From Brevundimonas sp. EYE_349 (GTDB lineage: Bacteria > Pseudomonadota > Alphaproteobacteria > Caulobacterales > Caulobacteraceae), in assembly GCF_023147505.1 (NCBI RefSeq), contig NZ_JAHXPB010000012.1, positions 1 to 49,595 on the forward strand: a stretch of 49,595 bases of DNA. The letters run 5' to 3'. The position numbers and the translations under genes were made by a program. The notes beneath the pieces are model-generated. The model ran no database searches. It worked only from the letters and a program-made list of their open reading frames with translations, and had not been told where the DNA came from. Below, piece by piece: positions 1 through 9,507 of this stretch. Every line of letters begins with the position of its first letter. Positions within the stretch are counted from its first letter, which is position 1.

Positions 1-1
1 C

Positions 2-595
2 GACCGCGCCAACATCGACCTGACCTACCGCTATCTGACGGGCGACGCCTCGTGGGATTCGACCACGGCCGGCACGGGCGTGGGCGCCACGCAGTTCGGC
101 ACCTGGGACGGCGACTACGATCAGTCGCACACGGTGACCCTGGGTCTGCGCTACAGCTTCGGTGCGGAAGACGCGCCGCCGCCGCCGCCTCCCCCGCCCC
201 CGCCGCCTCCCCCGCCGCCTCCGCCCCCGCCGCCCCCGCCGCCAGTCGCTCAGACCCCGACGCCTCGCCAGTTCGTCGTCTACTTCGACTGGGATCGTTC
301 GGACCTGACGGCGGAAGCCCGTTCGGTGGTGACGCAGGCCGCCAACTACGCCAAGTCGGGTCGTCCGACGCGCGTTCTGGTCGTCGGCTACACCGACACC
401 TCGGGTTCGGCCGCCTATAACCTGGGTCTGTCCAACCGTCGTTCGCGCACCGTCGCGGACGCCCTGGTGGCTCAAGGCGTCAACGGCGGCGTGATCGCCC
501 TGGACGGCAAGGGCGAAACCAACCTGGCCAAGCCCACCGCCGACGGCGTGCGTGAACCGCTCAACCGCCGCGCGACCATCGACATCAACTTCTAA
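2..595 (+). CDS. OmpA-family outer membrane protein, 5' end missing
   Basis: Only the last 197 codons are in the window; the reading frame is open from base 2. The visible part has three sections. First come the last strands of an N-terminal beta-barrel, with an aromatic-ending strand (LGLRYSF). Next is an uninterrupted run of 23 prolines. Last is a C-terminal OmpA domain of about 105 residues with the peptidoglycan-binding signature (YFDWDRSDLT, then GYTDTSGSAAYN and SNRRSRTV). The Asp and Arg of that signature normally hold the diaminopimelate of peptidoglycan. The protein therefore very probably links the outer membrane to the cell wall. It is followed by a hairpin terminator, so it ends its transcript. 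The polyproline spacer is unusually long and pure. The domain is certain; the barrel substrate, if any, is unknown. Confidence 0.93.
   Translation, partial: DRANIDLTYRYLTGDASWDSTTAGTGVGATQFGTWDGDYDQSHTVTLGLRYSFGAEDAPPPPPPPPPPPPPPPPPPPPPPPVAQTPTPRQFVVYFDWDRSDLTAEARSVVTQAANYAKSGRPTRVLVVGYTDTSGSAAYNLGLSNRRSRTVADALVAQGVNGGVIALDGKGETNLAKPTADGVREPLNRRATIDINF
176..244 (+). repeat. CCN run encoding 23 consecutive prolines
   Basis: Twenty-three proline codons in a row (mixed CCG, CCC, CCT, and CCA last) join the barrel to the OmpA domain. The codon mix argues for selection on the peptide rather than simple slippage, although the tract is a likely site of length variation. Runs like this normally stall ribosomes and need EF-P. 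Confidence 0.9.
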
Positions 596-672
596 GACCC
601 AGCGGAAAGTCGGTCTGGATATCCAGACCGGCGATCCAGTGGATTGATGAAAGTCTTGATTTCGAAACAGGA

Positions 673-706
673 AGCCGTCGTCGCCGTAAGGGCGGCGGCG
701 GCTTTC
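673..706 (+). terminator. Probable terminator after the OmpA gene
   Basis: A 13-pair stem (673-685 with 691-703, two or three G-T pairs, five-base loop) is followed by only three T residues. It sits 78 bases after the stop codon. The rest of the gap between 596 and 894 shows no gene that I can support; the minus-strand frame across it lacks any coding character. Confidence 0.6.
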
Positions 707-894
707 GTGCGATTAAGTCACAGGGGACGTCCCAATTTATGAAACGACGCCCTGATCGACATTTCCTGTTGATCGCGCTGAACCTGCGCGACACAAGGCA
801 AGGAATGACCGCTTTGTTTGAACGTCCTGATTGCGCGCCGCCCGCCGGACGGCGGCGCGGAAGCCAGGATCGTCTCGACGCAGGGCGCATCTAG

Positions 895-2262
895 ATGACC
901 GATCTCAGATCGTCCCGGTCCCTTTCCGCGCGGCGTCGTCGGCGTTATCGGCTGCGTGCCGATACGTCTCAGCGCGACATTGTGCTGCGCGCGCGATCGC
1001 CTCAGGTGAACGTCTCAGCCACGATTTCGGCCTTTCCGTCGCCGACGCCCCGTGCGCGCGATGGATTGAAGGGGCGTCGCTTTCTGATCGTCTCGGCGCC
1101 GTTCGGCGCCTTTGGCGCGGCCTTGGCCGGCGTGCTGGAAGCTCAGGGCGCGAGCGTGAACCGCATGATCTTCAATGCGGGCGATGCGATGAACTGGCGC
1201 CGCGCGGGCGGCATACGTTTCAAGGATACGGCTCAGGCCTGGGCCGAAGGCGTTTCAACGCTCGACGCCTATAGCGACATCGTCGTCTTTGGCGAGGCCG
1301 GCCCCTACAATCGCGCGGTGCTGGCGGCGGCCGACATCCTGTCCGCCCGCATCTGGGTGCTGGAGAACGGCTATTTCCGCCCCGACTGGATCACGGTGGA
1401 GCGCAACGGCGTCAACGGCTCCAGCGCCCTGCCGCGCTTCCGCGACGGCTATCCCGAACCTGCGCCCAGCCTGCCCGAACCGCATCAGGTCGGGAAAATC
1501 CTGCCGCACCATGTCGCCAACATCAGCGCCTATCATACGGTGCAGATCTTGGGTGGGCTGCTGTTCCCCAACTACGCCGCGCCCTATGTCTTTTCGCCCC
1601 TGAAACAGTGCGCCGGTCATATCCGTCGCTACGTCAGCCTGGCCTTCCGGCGTCCTGAGAACTGCGACGCGGACGTCATCAAGGCCAGGGGCGACTTCTT
1701 CATCGCCTGTCTGCAGCGCGAGGGCGACGCCCAACTGCTGCGCTATTCGCGCTACGCCGACAACTGCGCTTTCCTGACGGCGGTCATCAAGAGCTTCGCC
1801 GAACGGGCGCCGGCGGCCGCCCGGCTGGTGGTCAAGAACCACCCGCTGGATCCCGGCATCATCGACCTGCGCAAGATCACCCTGCGCCTGGCGCGCGAGC
1901 ATGGACTGGAAGGGCGCGTCGACTTCATCGACGGCGGCAATCTGGCGGCCCTGTGCCGCGCCTCGCAAGGGATGGTGGTCAACAACTCCAGCGCCGCCCT
2001 GTCGGCCCTGGGCTTCCACACCCCGGTCAAGGTGATGGGCGACGCCTTCTTCGATTTCGAGGGGCTGACCGACCAGCAGCCCCTCGACGCCTTCTGGTCC
2101 GCGCCCCAGGCGCCGGACACGGCCCTGTTCACCCGCTTCCGCGCCCATGTGATCGCCCAGAGCCAGGTCAACGGCAACTTCCACGAGCCGCACGCCATCC
2201 TGCCCACGGCGCGCGGCGTCGCCGACGTATTCGAGCGCGCTGGCCGACAGGATTTGGCCTGA
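895..2262 (+). CDS. Capsular polysaccharide biosynthesis/export protein (KpsS-like)
   Basis: A 455-codon frame. From about residue 60 it reads like the Capsule_synth (KpsS/LipB) family: a GRRFLIVSAPFG opening strand, then LVVKNHPLDP (a KNHP motif) near residue 315 and VVNNSSAALSALGFHTPV near residue 365. The last is the conserved NSS-A-L segment of these CMP-sugar-dependent transferases. The family acts at the cytoplasmic face in building or exporting surface glycans. The first 55 residues are arginine- and serine-rich and unlike the family, so the true start may lie downstream, for example a TTG at 1066; 895 is the only good ATG. No other capsule genes adjoin it, and it stands between two unrelated envelope genes. 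Family confidence is high; the exact glycan is unknown. Confidence 0.8.
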   Translation: MTDLRSSRSLSARRRRRYRLRADTSQRDIVLRARSPQVNVSATISAFPSPTPRARDGLKGRRFLIVSAPFGAFGAALAGVLEAQGASVNRMIFNAGDAMNWRRAGGIRFKDTAQAWAEGVSTLDAYSDIVVFGEAGPYNRAVLAAADILSARIWVLENGYFRPDWITVERNGVNGSSALPRFRDGYPEPAPSLPEPHQVGKILPHHVANISAYHTVQILGGLLFPNYAAPYVFSPLKQCAGHIRRYVSLAFRRPENCDADVIKARGDFFIACLQREGDAQLLRYSRYADNCAFLTAVIKSFAERAPAAARLVVKNHPLDPGIIDLRKITLRLAREHGLEGRVDFIDGGNLAALCRASQGMVVNNSSAALSALGFHTPVKVMGDAFFDFEGLTDQQPLDAFWSAPQAPDTALFTRFRAHVIAQSQVNGNFHEPHAILPTARGVADVFERAGRQDLA

Positions 2263-2299
2263 AGCCCATGAGGTGTGGCGTCTAGGCCACCCTCTGTCT

Positions 2300-2328
2300 C
2301 TGTCATATTGCTGTTACATAACTGTCGC
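2300..2328 (+). promoter_or_regulatory. PhoB box upstream of the TonB-dependent receptor
   Basis: Three 7-base direct repeats lie in register, each separated by 4 bases: CTGTCAT at 2300, CTGTTAC at 2311 and CTGTCGC at 2322. The spacing of 11 and the CTGTCAT sequence match the known PhoB recognition pattern. The site is about 100 bases before the receptor start at 2429, which fits activation under phosphate starvation. Sequence fit is strong; regulation is inferred. Confidence 0.75.
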
Positions 2329-2428
2329 CCCACGTTCGGACATCAGCCCTAGAGGGGGCGGGATTACGACGGGCGATGGCCGCTTGTCGCCTTGGCCCTG
2401 CGCCACCATCCATCTGGGGATAGATGTA

Positions 2429-4942
2429 ATGACCACTCGCAAAAGCCTGATCTGGGCGACCACCGCCCTCGTCGGCTCGCTCGCCATCGCCGGCGCCGCC
2501 GCCGCGCAATCGACCGGCACCGAAGCCACCGAAGTCGGCGAAGTCGTCGTCACCGGCGTTCGCGGGCAGCGCACGATCGAAGGTCTGGCCACTGCTGAAA
2601 CCGTCGCCAAGACCCGCAACACGATCGGCCAAGAGTTCATCGCTACCCAGTCGGCTGGCCAGACCATCCTGCAGACGCTGAACCTGACGCCGGGCCTCAG
2701 CTTCACCAACGCTGATCCCTACGGCTCGTCGGGCGGCAACATTCGTCTGCGCGGCTTCGACGGCAACCGCGTTTCGCTGACGTTCGACGGCATCCCGCTG
2801 AACGACACCGGCAACTACGCCACCTACACCAACCAGCAGTTGGACCCGGAACTGATCGAGCGCGCCTCGATCAACACCGGTTCGACCGACGTCGACAGCC
2901 CGACCGCCTCTGCGACCGGCGGCACCATCAACTACGTCACGCGCCGCCCCGCCAACGACTTTGGCGGCTGGCTGCAGGGTTCGCTGGGCGACTTCAGCTA
3001 CAACCGTATCATGGGCCTGATCGACACCGGCGCCGTTGGCCCGTGGGGCACCTCTGCCTGGTTCGCCGTCTCGCACCAGGAATACGACAAGTTCAAGGGC
3101 ATCGGCCAACTGGAGAAGACCCAGTACAACGCCCGTATCTATCAGCCGCTGCGCGATAACGGCGACTTCCTGTCGCTGGCCGCGCACTGGAACGAGAACC
3201 GCAACAACAACTACAACGGCCCGAACCTGGCCACCGCAACCGGCTTCTGCGACGTGGCTCGCACCCAGGTCTGCGTCAGCGACGTCGAAACCAGCCCATT
3301 CGGCTGGGGCGTCGACTTCGACCGCACCTACGCCGCTCCGACCGTTCGTCCGGGCTTGGCCGACGTCGACTCGAACGGCGCAAACTACTGGGGTCTGCGC
3401 ATCAACCCGTCCGACACAGGCAATATCCGCGGCCAATCGCGCTTCACTCTGAGGGACGGCCTGATCCTGACGGTCGATCCTTCGTTCTCCTACACCTTGG
3501 CGAACGGCGGCTCGCAACAGACCGTCCTGGCCGAGAACGACGCGCTGCTGCGCGGCACCCGCACCACGGGCGGCGTCGATCTGAACGGCGACGGCGATAT
3601 CCTGGACCGCGTGCGCGTCATGTCGCCGTCCAACACCCACACCCAGCGCTACACCCTGAACAGCTCGCTGATCTGGGACCTGAACGCGCAACACCGCATC
3701 CGCGCCGCCTATGCTCTGGACTGGGGTCGTCACCGCCAGACCGGCCTGTTCGGCCGCATCGACTTCTCGGATCCGACCAGCCCGCGCTTCGTGGACGAGT
3801 TCGGCGGCCTGAAGGAAGAAGGCAACCGCGTCGTCAACCTTGACGGCTACGCCCTGCGCTCGCGTGACCGCCTGTCGTATGCCGAACTGAACCAGTTCTC
3901 GCTGGAATACATCGGCCGCTTCCTGGATGAGGCGCTGACGGTCAACATCGGCGTGCGCGCGCCCTTCTTCAAGCGTGAGCTGAACCAGTTCTGCTACACC
4001 CAGAACGCCTCTTCCAACGTGCTTTGCACCTCGGAGCGTCCTTCGGCGACCCTTGCCAACGGCAACCTGACCTTCGCCAGCCGTGGAACCACCCAGTACA
4101 TCGCTCCGTATCAGCGCACGGTGAAGTACGACGACGTGCTGCCCAACATCGGCGCGACCTACAAGTTCGGCGCCGCTCAGTCGATCTACGCCAGCTACTC
4201 GGAATCGCTGTCGGCGCCGCGTACCGACAGCCTGTACGCCGCAACGCGTCTGGCCGACGGCTCCATCGGGAACCCGACGGTCCAGCCGGAGACCTCCAAG
4301 AACGTCGATTTCGGCTATCGCTATGTTTCGGGCACGCTGATCGCTCAGGCTTCGGGCTTCTTCAACCAGTTCGACAACCGTATCGTCAGCACCTTCGAAC
4401 CCGATCTTGACCAGTTCGTCGATCGCAACGTGGGTTCGGTGGAATCCAAGGGCGTCGAAATCTCGGTGGGTTGGTCGCCGATCCAGGCGCTGAGCCTGTA
4501 CGGTTCGGCCTCGTTCCTGGATAGCGAACTGCAGGACGACTACGTCTACGATCGCGCTGGCAACCGCCTGGCCACCAAGGGCAAGAAGCAGGTCGAAACG
4601 CCCGACCAGATGTATTCGCTGCGGGCGTCGTACCAGTTCAACGACGTTTTCTCTGCCGGCATCCAGGGCAAGTATACCGGCGAGCGTTGGGTGACCGACG
4701 TCAACGATCTGAAGGTCGACGCTTATACGGTCGTCGATCTGGACGCCCGCTTCGACTTCGCTTCGCTGGGTTTCGAAGGCACCTATCTGCAGCTGAACGT
4801 CACCAACCTGTTTGACGAGCAGTACTACAGCACCCTTGGCACCCGCGCATCGGGCACCCCGGGGCAACTGGGCTACAGCCGTTCGTTCGCTGGCGTCGGC
4901 GCGCCGCGCACGATGATGGCGACGCTGCGCTACGCCTTCTAA
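2429..4942 (+). CDS. TonB-dependent outer membrane receptor, probably phosphate-regulated
   Basis: 837 residues. I chose the ATG at 2429 because it begins a typical signal peptide (MTTRKSLIWATTALVGS, cleavage after AAA-AQ); the longer frame from 2273 adds a non-coding leader that covers the Pho box. A short TonB-box-like stretch (GEVVVTGVR) follows. The plug domain spans roughly residues 55-180 with LTPGLSF, NIRLRGFDGNRV and GGTINYVTRRP. The rest is a 22-strand barrel ending in an aromatic (TLRYAF). Such receptors import scarce ligands across the outer membrane using TonB/ExbBD energy. The upstream PhoB-type repeat suggests a phosphorus-containing ligand rather than iron; this is inference. 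A strong terminator follows directly. Confidence 0.93.
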   Translation: MTTRKSLIWATTALVGSLAIAGAAAAQSTGTEATEVGEVVVTGVRGQRTIEGLATAETVAKTRNTIGQEFIATQSAGQTILQTLNLTPGLSFTNADPYGSSGGNIRLRGFDGNRVSLTFDGIPLNDTGNYATYTNQQLDPELIERASINTGSTDVDSPTASATGGTINYVTRRPANDFGGWLQGSLGDFSYNRIMGLIDTGAVGPWGTSAWFAVSHQEYDKFKGIGQLEKTQYNARIYQPLRDNGDFLSLAAHWNENRNNNYNGPNLATATGFCDVARTQVCVSDVETSPFGWGVDFDRTYAAPTVRPGLADVDSNGANYWGLRINPSDTGNIRGQSRFTLRDGLILTVDPSFSYTLANGGSQQTVLAENDALLRGTRTTGGVDLNGDGDILDRVRVMSPSNTHTQRYTLNSSLIWDLNAQHRIRAAYALDWGRHRQTGLFGRIDFSDPTSPRFVDEFGGLKEEGNRVVNLDGYALRSRDRLSYAELNQFSLEYIGRFLDEALTVNIGVRAPFFKRELNQFCYTQNASSNVLCTSERPSATLANGNLTFASRGTTQYIAPYQRTVKYDDVLPNIGATYKFGAAQSIYASYSESLSAPRTDSLYAATRLADGSIGNPTVQPETSKNVDFGYRYVSGTLIAQASGFFNQFDNRIVSTFEPDLDQFVDRNVGSVESKGVEISVGWSPIQALSLYGSASFLDSELQDDYVYDRAGNRLATKGKKQVETPDQMYSLRASYQFNDVFSAGIQGKYTGERWVTDVNDLKVDAYTVVDLDARFDFASLGFEGTYLQLNVTNLFDEQYYSTLGTRASGTPGQLGYSRSFAGVGAPRTMMATLRYAF

Positions 4943-4969
4943 CTCTTAGATCGCGCTGAACACCACGAA

Positions 4970-4998
4970 GGGCGGTCCGTGCGCGGGCCGCCCTTTTT
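4970..4998 (+). terminator. Rho-independent terminator after the TonB receptor
   Basis: Nine-pair stem (4970-4978 with 4985-4993, one G-T pair), six-base loop, then five T residues. It closes the receptor transcript 27 bases after its stop and separates it from aguA. Confidence 0.92.
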
Positions 4999-5093
4999 GT
5001 TTGTCTGAGGCCTGGCGTTGAAGTCGGCGGGGGTTGGGGCCATATGGCGCGGCCCGGCGGCCTGCCGGGTTTCGCCGCTTTGAGGACGTCCGC

Positions 5094-6097
5094 ATGACCG
5101 CTCCCATCCCCGCCGAATGGGCTCCGCACCGCGCTATGTGGGTGGGGTGGCCCAGCCATGCGGAATACTGGTTCGATGCGCTGAAGCAGGCGCAGGACGA
5201 GGTCGAGGGGCTGGTGCGGGCGCTGGCCGGGCCGGGGCGCGAGCAGGTCCGGCTGATGGTCGGCAAGTCCGAAATCCTGGCCCAGGTTCAGGCGCGGTTC
5301 GCGGGCGTGGAGAACGTCGAGGTGGTGGCCGGGACGTTCGGCGACATCTGGCTTCGCGACACGGGGCCGATCTTCGGCGAGGGTTCGAAGACGGCGGCGG
5401 CGTTCCGCTTCAACGGCTGGGGCGGGAAGTACGACATGCCGGGCGACGATCGGGTCGCGGGCCAGATCGGCGAACATTCGGGCACGCCCCTGACCTGGAA
5501 CGACTTCGTCATGGAAGGCGGGTCGCTGGATCACGACGGGGAGGGGACGGTCCTGACCACCCGCCAGTGCCTTCTGAACCCCAACCGCAATCCGGCCTGG
5601 AACCAGGACGAGGCTGTCGCGGCGACCGCGCTGGAACAGGCCGTGGGGGCCAAGGCGGTGCTGTGGCTGGGCGACGGTTTGCTGAACGACCACACCGATG
5701 GGCACGTCGATAACCTGGCGCGGTTCGTGGCGCCGGGCGTCGTAGCCTGCCCGATCGCGTGGGGGACCAACGACGTCAACGCCGATGTCTATGACGCCAC
5801 CGCGCGCGATCTGTCGGCCATGACGGATGCGGCCGGACGCCGGCTGAAGGTCGTGCGCATCCCGTCGCCCGGCCTGGTGCTGGACGAGGACGAACGCCCG
5901 ATCCCGGCCAGCCACATGAATTTCCTGATCGCCAACGGTGCGGTGATGGTGCCGACCTATGGCGACGCGCGTGCAGCCGACATGGCCTGTCAGGCGTTGC
6001 AGGAGGCCTTCCCCGATCGCGAGATCATCCCGCTGCCGTCCAACGCCATCCTGACGGGCGGCGGATCCTTCCACTGCATTTCCCAGCAGGAGCCCGC

Positions 6098-6101
<4 letters not shown>
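5094..6101 (+). CDS. aguA: Agmatine deiminase
   Basis: 335 residues. Hydrolyses agmatine to N-carbamoylputrescine and ammonia in the arginine-decarboxylase route to putrescine. Guanidino-modifying fold: PAEWAPHRAMWVGWP at the N-terminus, FGDIWLRDTGP near residue 85, NDHTDGHVDN near residue 200, and the catalytic cysteine in GGGSFHCISQQ (Cys328). The ATG at 5094 follows GAGGACG and gives the standard family N-terminus; the longer frame from 5034 adds a proline/arginine stretch with no similarity. It overlaps the next gene by four bases (ATGA), so the two enzymes of the pathway are translationally coupled. Assignment is firm. Confidence 0.95.
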
Positions 6102-6961
<860 letters not shown>

Positions 6962-6994
6962 TCCGATCCGCCCCCTGCGTCAGGGGGGGAGGAT

Positions 6995-7735
6995 TTACAG
7001 GCGCATCGCCTCGACCGCCGCGATCAGCCTGTCGAGATCGGTTGGCGACGACAGCCGATGGTCGCCGCCTTCGATCAGGTCCAGTCGCACGTCGCCGCCG
7101 GTCAAGCGTTCGACCAGTTCGACCTGATGGCGCCAAGGCACCACGTCGTCGGCGCGGCCCTGAAGAATGTGGACGGGGGCCGCGATGGCGATGGCGCCGT
7201 CCAGCAGCAGCCAGTCGCGCGCCTCCTCGAACATACGCCGCGTCAGGACATATTCGCCCAACCCGTCCTCGACGATCAGGGTCTCGCCCTCGCGCAGGAT
7301 GGTCTGACGCTCGTGATCGGCCAGGCCAGGCCACATCAGCCGTTCGGTGAAGTCCTGGGCCGGATTGACCAGCACCAGCCCCTTGATCCGTTCGGGCCGC
7401 ACCAGCGCCGCCAGCAGCGAGACCCAGCCGCCCATCGATGAACCGACCGGGATGACCGGCCCCGACAGGCTGTCGATCAGGGCGACGGCGTCCTCTCGCC
7501 AGCGGCCGATGGTCGCCTGGCGCCAGTCGCCGGAGGACCGGCCGTGGGCGAAATGGTCATAGCGGACGAAGTTCCAGCCGCGTTCGCGCGCGGCGGCGTC
7601 CAGCGCCAGGGCCTTGGTCCCCTCCATGTCCGAGCGGAAGCCGCCGATCCAGATCACGGTCGGGCCGTCGCCCCCGACGCGCTTGAAGGCCAAGGTTTCG
7701 TCCTCGGGGCGGGGCAGGTGCTGGATGTCGGTCAT
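6995..7735 (-). CDS. Alpha/beta hydrolase (ABHD10/thioesterase-like)
   Basis: 246 residues starting at the ATG whose complement ends at 7735 (MTDIQHLPRPEDETLAF); the longer upstream frame is a shadow of the glycosyltransferase. The fold is clear: oxyanion strand IWIGGFRSDMEG, nucleophile elbow GSSMGG with Ser100, an acid in LQGRADDVVP (Asp196 or Asp197) and His226 in GGDHRL. The GGFRSDM-GTK opening resembles the mitochondrial ABHD10/acyl-protein thioesterase group. It is convergent with aguB, 33 bases away, and divergent from the GT9 gene. Hydrolase fold is certain; the substrate is unknown. Confidence 0.85.
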   Translation of the reverse strand: MTDIQHLPRPEDETLAFKRVGGDGPTVIWIGGFRSDMEGTKALALDAAARERGWNFVRYDHFAHGRSSGDWRQATIGRWREDAVALIDSLSGPVIPVGSSMGGWVSLLAALVRPERIKGLVLVNPAQDFTERLMWPGLADHERQTILREGETLIVEDGLGEYVLTRRMFEEARDWLLLDGAIAIAAPVHILQGRADDVVPWRHQVELVERLTGGDVRLDLIEGGDHRLSSPTDLDRLIAAVEAMRL

Positions 7736-7813
7736 GCCGACGTTCTGCCCTGTCAGAAGGCGTTCGTCATCCTCAGGCTTGACCCTGCGGCGACGACGCG
7801 GAACTAGAGCGGC

Positions 7814-8776
7814 ATGTCCGCACCCCAGGTTCTGTTCGTCACCTCCAACCGTATCGGCGATTGCGTCATCTCGTCCGGCGTGATCCGCGAGATCGCGCGC
7901 CAGGTTCCGGGCGCCGCGATCACCGTCGCCTGCGGTCGGCCGCCCGCGCCCTTCTTCCGCAATGCGCCGGGCGTGGTGCGGACCATCATCCTCGACAAGA
8001 AGAAGCTCTCCGGCCACTGGTTCGATCTGTGGAGGCAGGTGCGTTCGACGCGCTGGGATCTGGTGATCGACATCCGGGGATCGGCCCTGTCCTATCTGAT
8101 CCCGGCCAGGCGTCGGGTCGTCTATAATCGCCGTTGGGAGACCGGGCTGCGCAAGGTCGAGATGGTGTCGCGCCTGATGGGTTCGCAGACGCCTCTGGAC
8201 CCTGAAATCTTCCTGGACGATCGGGCGCGGGCCGAGGCCGCCGCCGTCATCGATCCGCAGCTGGGTGGGGGCGCAGGTCCTGGCCCGATCATCGCCCTGG
8301 CCCCCATCGCCCACCAACCGGGCAAGAGCTGGCCCGCCGACCGCTGGGGCGCCCTGGTCGAGAAGCTGAAGGCCGAGCCGCGCTTCGACGGCTGGCGCTT
8401 CATGCCGGTGGGCGGGCCTGGCGACCGGCCGCCCGCGACGCCCGCGCTGGAGGCCGCCGGGCCGCGCGGCGTCGACTTCGTGGGCAAGGGCGATATTCTG
8501 GCCTCGGCCGCCGCCATCGACCGGGCCGATCTGTTCGTCGGCAACGACAGCGGCCTGATGCACGTCTCGGCGGCGCTGGGGCGTCCGACCCTGGGCCTGT
8601 TCGGTCCGACCGAGTGGTGGCTGTATGGGCCTTGGGGGCCCAGGACCCGCACGGCGGCGTCCAATGAGACGCGCGGCCAGTTCGCCCCCATTGAAGATTT
8701 GACCGTCGATCACGTGTTCGAGGCCGTGTTGGCCCTGCACGACGCCTATATCGCCCAGACGCCCGCCAAGCCTTGA
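7814..8776 (+). CDS. Glycosyltransferase family 9 (heptosyltransferase-like)
   Basis: 320 residues. The N-terminal Rossmann half opens with VLFVTSNRIGDCVISSGVIREI, the typical GT9 glycine-aspartate loop that handles the acceptor. The C-terminal half has the nucleotide-sugar segment ADLFVGNDSGLMHVSAALGRPTLGLFGPT, the strongest GT9 signature. Family members add heptose or a related sugar to the lipopolysaccharide core at the inner face of the inner membrane. No other core-LPS genes adjoin it; the next gene is infC. The sugar cannot be read from sequence. Confidence 0.9.
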   Translation: MSAPQVLFVTSNRIGDCVISSGVIREIARQVPGAAITVACGRPPAPFFRNAPGVVRTIILDKKKLSGHWFDLWRQVRSTRWDLVIDIRGSALSYLIPARRRVVYNRRWETGLRKVEMVSRLMGSQTPLDPEIFLDDRARAEAAAVIDPQLGGGAGPGPIIALAPIAHQPGKSWPADRWGALVEKLKAEPRFDGWRFMPVGGPGDRPPATPALEAAGPRGVDFVGKGDILASAAAIDRADLFVGNDSGLMHVSAALGRPTLGLFGPTEWWLYGPWGPRTRTAASNETRGQFAPIEDLTVDHVFEAVLALHDAYIAQTPAKP

Positions 8777-8874
8777 AAAACCGGGGCTTCGGGCGCATAT
8801 TGCCGACCCTGCGGGAAACGTGGCGGCAGCCGCGCATTTCCGCTTATCGAAAAACACGCCTCTTCTGACCACAT

Positions 8875-8892
8875 AAGGAAACGACGCCCATT
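8875..8892 (+). promoter_or_regulatory. Shine-Dalgarno and AUU start codon of infC
   Basis: AAGGA at 8875-8879 stands 10 bases before an in-frame ATT at 8890. The first ATG (8902) is 22 bases from this site, too far for normal initiation. An AUU start is the known device by which IF-3 limits its own synthesis in enterobacteria, so spacing and family history agree. Confidence 0.7.
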
Positions 8893-9423
8893 CGCCGTCC
8901 CATGCAAGCGCCACCCGTGAAAGACGGGCCGCGTATGAACCAGGATATCCGCGCCCCTCGCGTTCTGCTCATCGACCAGAACGGCGAAAAACAAGGCGTC
9001 ATGCCCACCTCCGCCGCGCTTGAAGCCGCCGAGGAAGCCGGGATGGACCTGGTCGAGATCGTCTCCACCTCCGAGCCGCCGGTGGCCAAGATCCTCGATT
9101 ACGGCAAGCACCGTTTCCAGGAGCAGAAGAAGAAGGCCGAGCAGCGCAAGCGCCAGAAGGTCGTCGAGCTGAAGGAAATCAAGCTCCGTCCGAACATCGA
9201 CACCCACGACTATGAGGTGAAGGCCAAGGCCATGCACCGCTTCTTCGACGAGGGCGACAAGGTCAAGGTCACCCTGCGTTTCCGCGGTCGTGAAATGGCC
9301 CACCCCGAACTGGGCATGAAACTGCTGCACAAGGTGCAGGCCGACTTCGACGAAATCGCCAAGGTCGAGTTCGCGCCCAAGATGGAAGGCCGCCAGATGA
9401 TCATGATCCTGGCCCCGCGCTGA
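8890..9423 (+). CDS. infC: Translation initiation factor IF-3
   Basis: 177 residues from the ATT start at 8890, or 173 from the ATG at 8902. IF-3 binds the 30S subunit, prevents premature 50S joining and checks the start codon. The N-domain has [22 protein letters not shown] and [11 protein letters not shown], then the lysine-rich linker helix ([14 protein letters not shown]). The C-domain has [17 protein letters not shown] and ends [12 protein letters not shown] prefer the ATT start because of its Shine-Dalgarno spacing and because IRRP-type N-termini occur in relatives (from memory). Unlike the usual infC-rpmI-rplT order, a terminator and an MFS gene follow it here. Confidence 0.96.
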   Translation: MRRPMQAPPVKDGPRMNQDIRAPRVLLIDQNGEKQGVMPTSAALEAAEEAGMDLVEIVSTSEPPVAKILDYGKHRFQEQKKKAEQRKRQKVVELKEIKLRPNIDTHDYEVKAKAMHRFFDEGDKVKVTLRFRGREMAHPELGMKLLHKVQADFDEIAKVEFAPKMEGRQMIMILAPR

Positions 9424-9446
9424 TCGCGATTCCACGCTGAATACGA

Positions 9447-9477
9447 AACGCCCCGGTCGAAAGGCCGGGGCGTTTTT
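9447..9477 (+). terminator. Rho-independent terminator after infC
   Basis: Ten-pair G+C-rich stem (9449-9458 with 9463-9472) capped by a GAAA tetraloop and followed by five T residues. It isolates infC from the downstream transporter and hence from rpmI-rplT. Confidence 0.95.
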
Positions 9478-9507
9478 CTTTGCCGGAGAAACGGCTAAGC
9501 GGGTCCA

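Noticed and set aside
585..890. 101-codon minus-strand frame after the OmpA gene
   Set aside because: No Shine-Dalgarno, no recognisable sequence, and it overlaps the terminator.
2303..4867. 854-codon open frame on the minus strand
   Set aside because: It is antisense to the TonB-dependent receptor, has no domain pattern, and arises from the high GC3 of the receptor.
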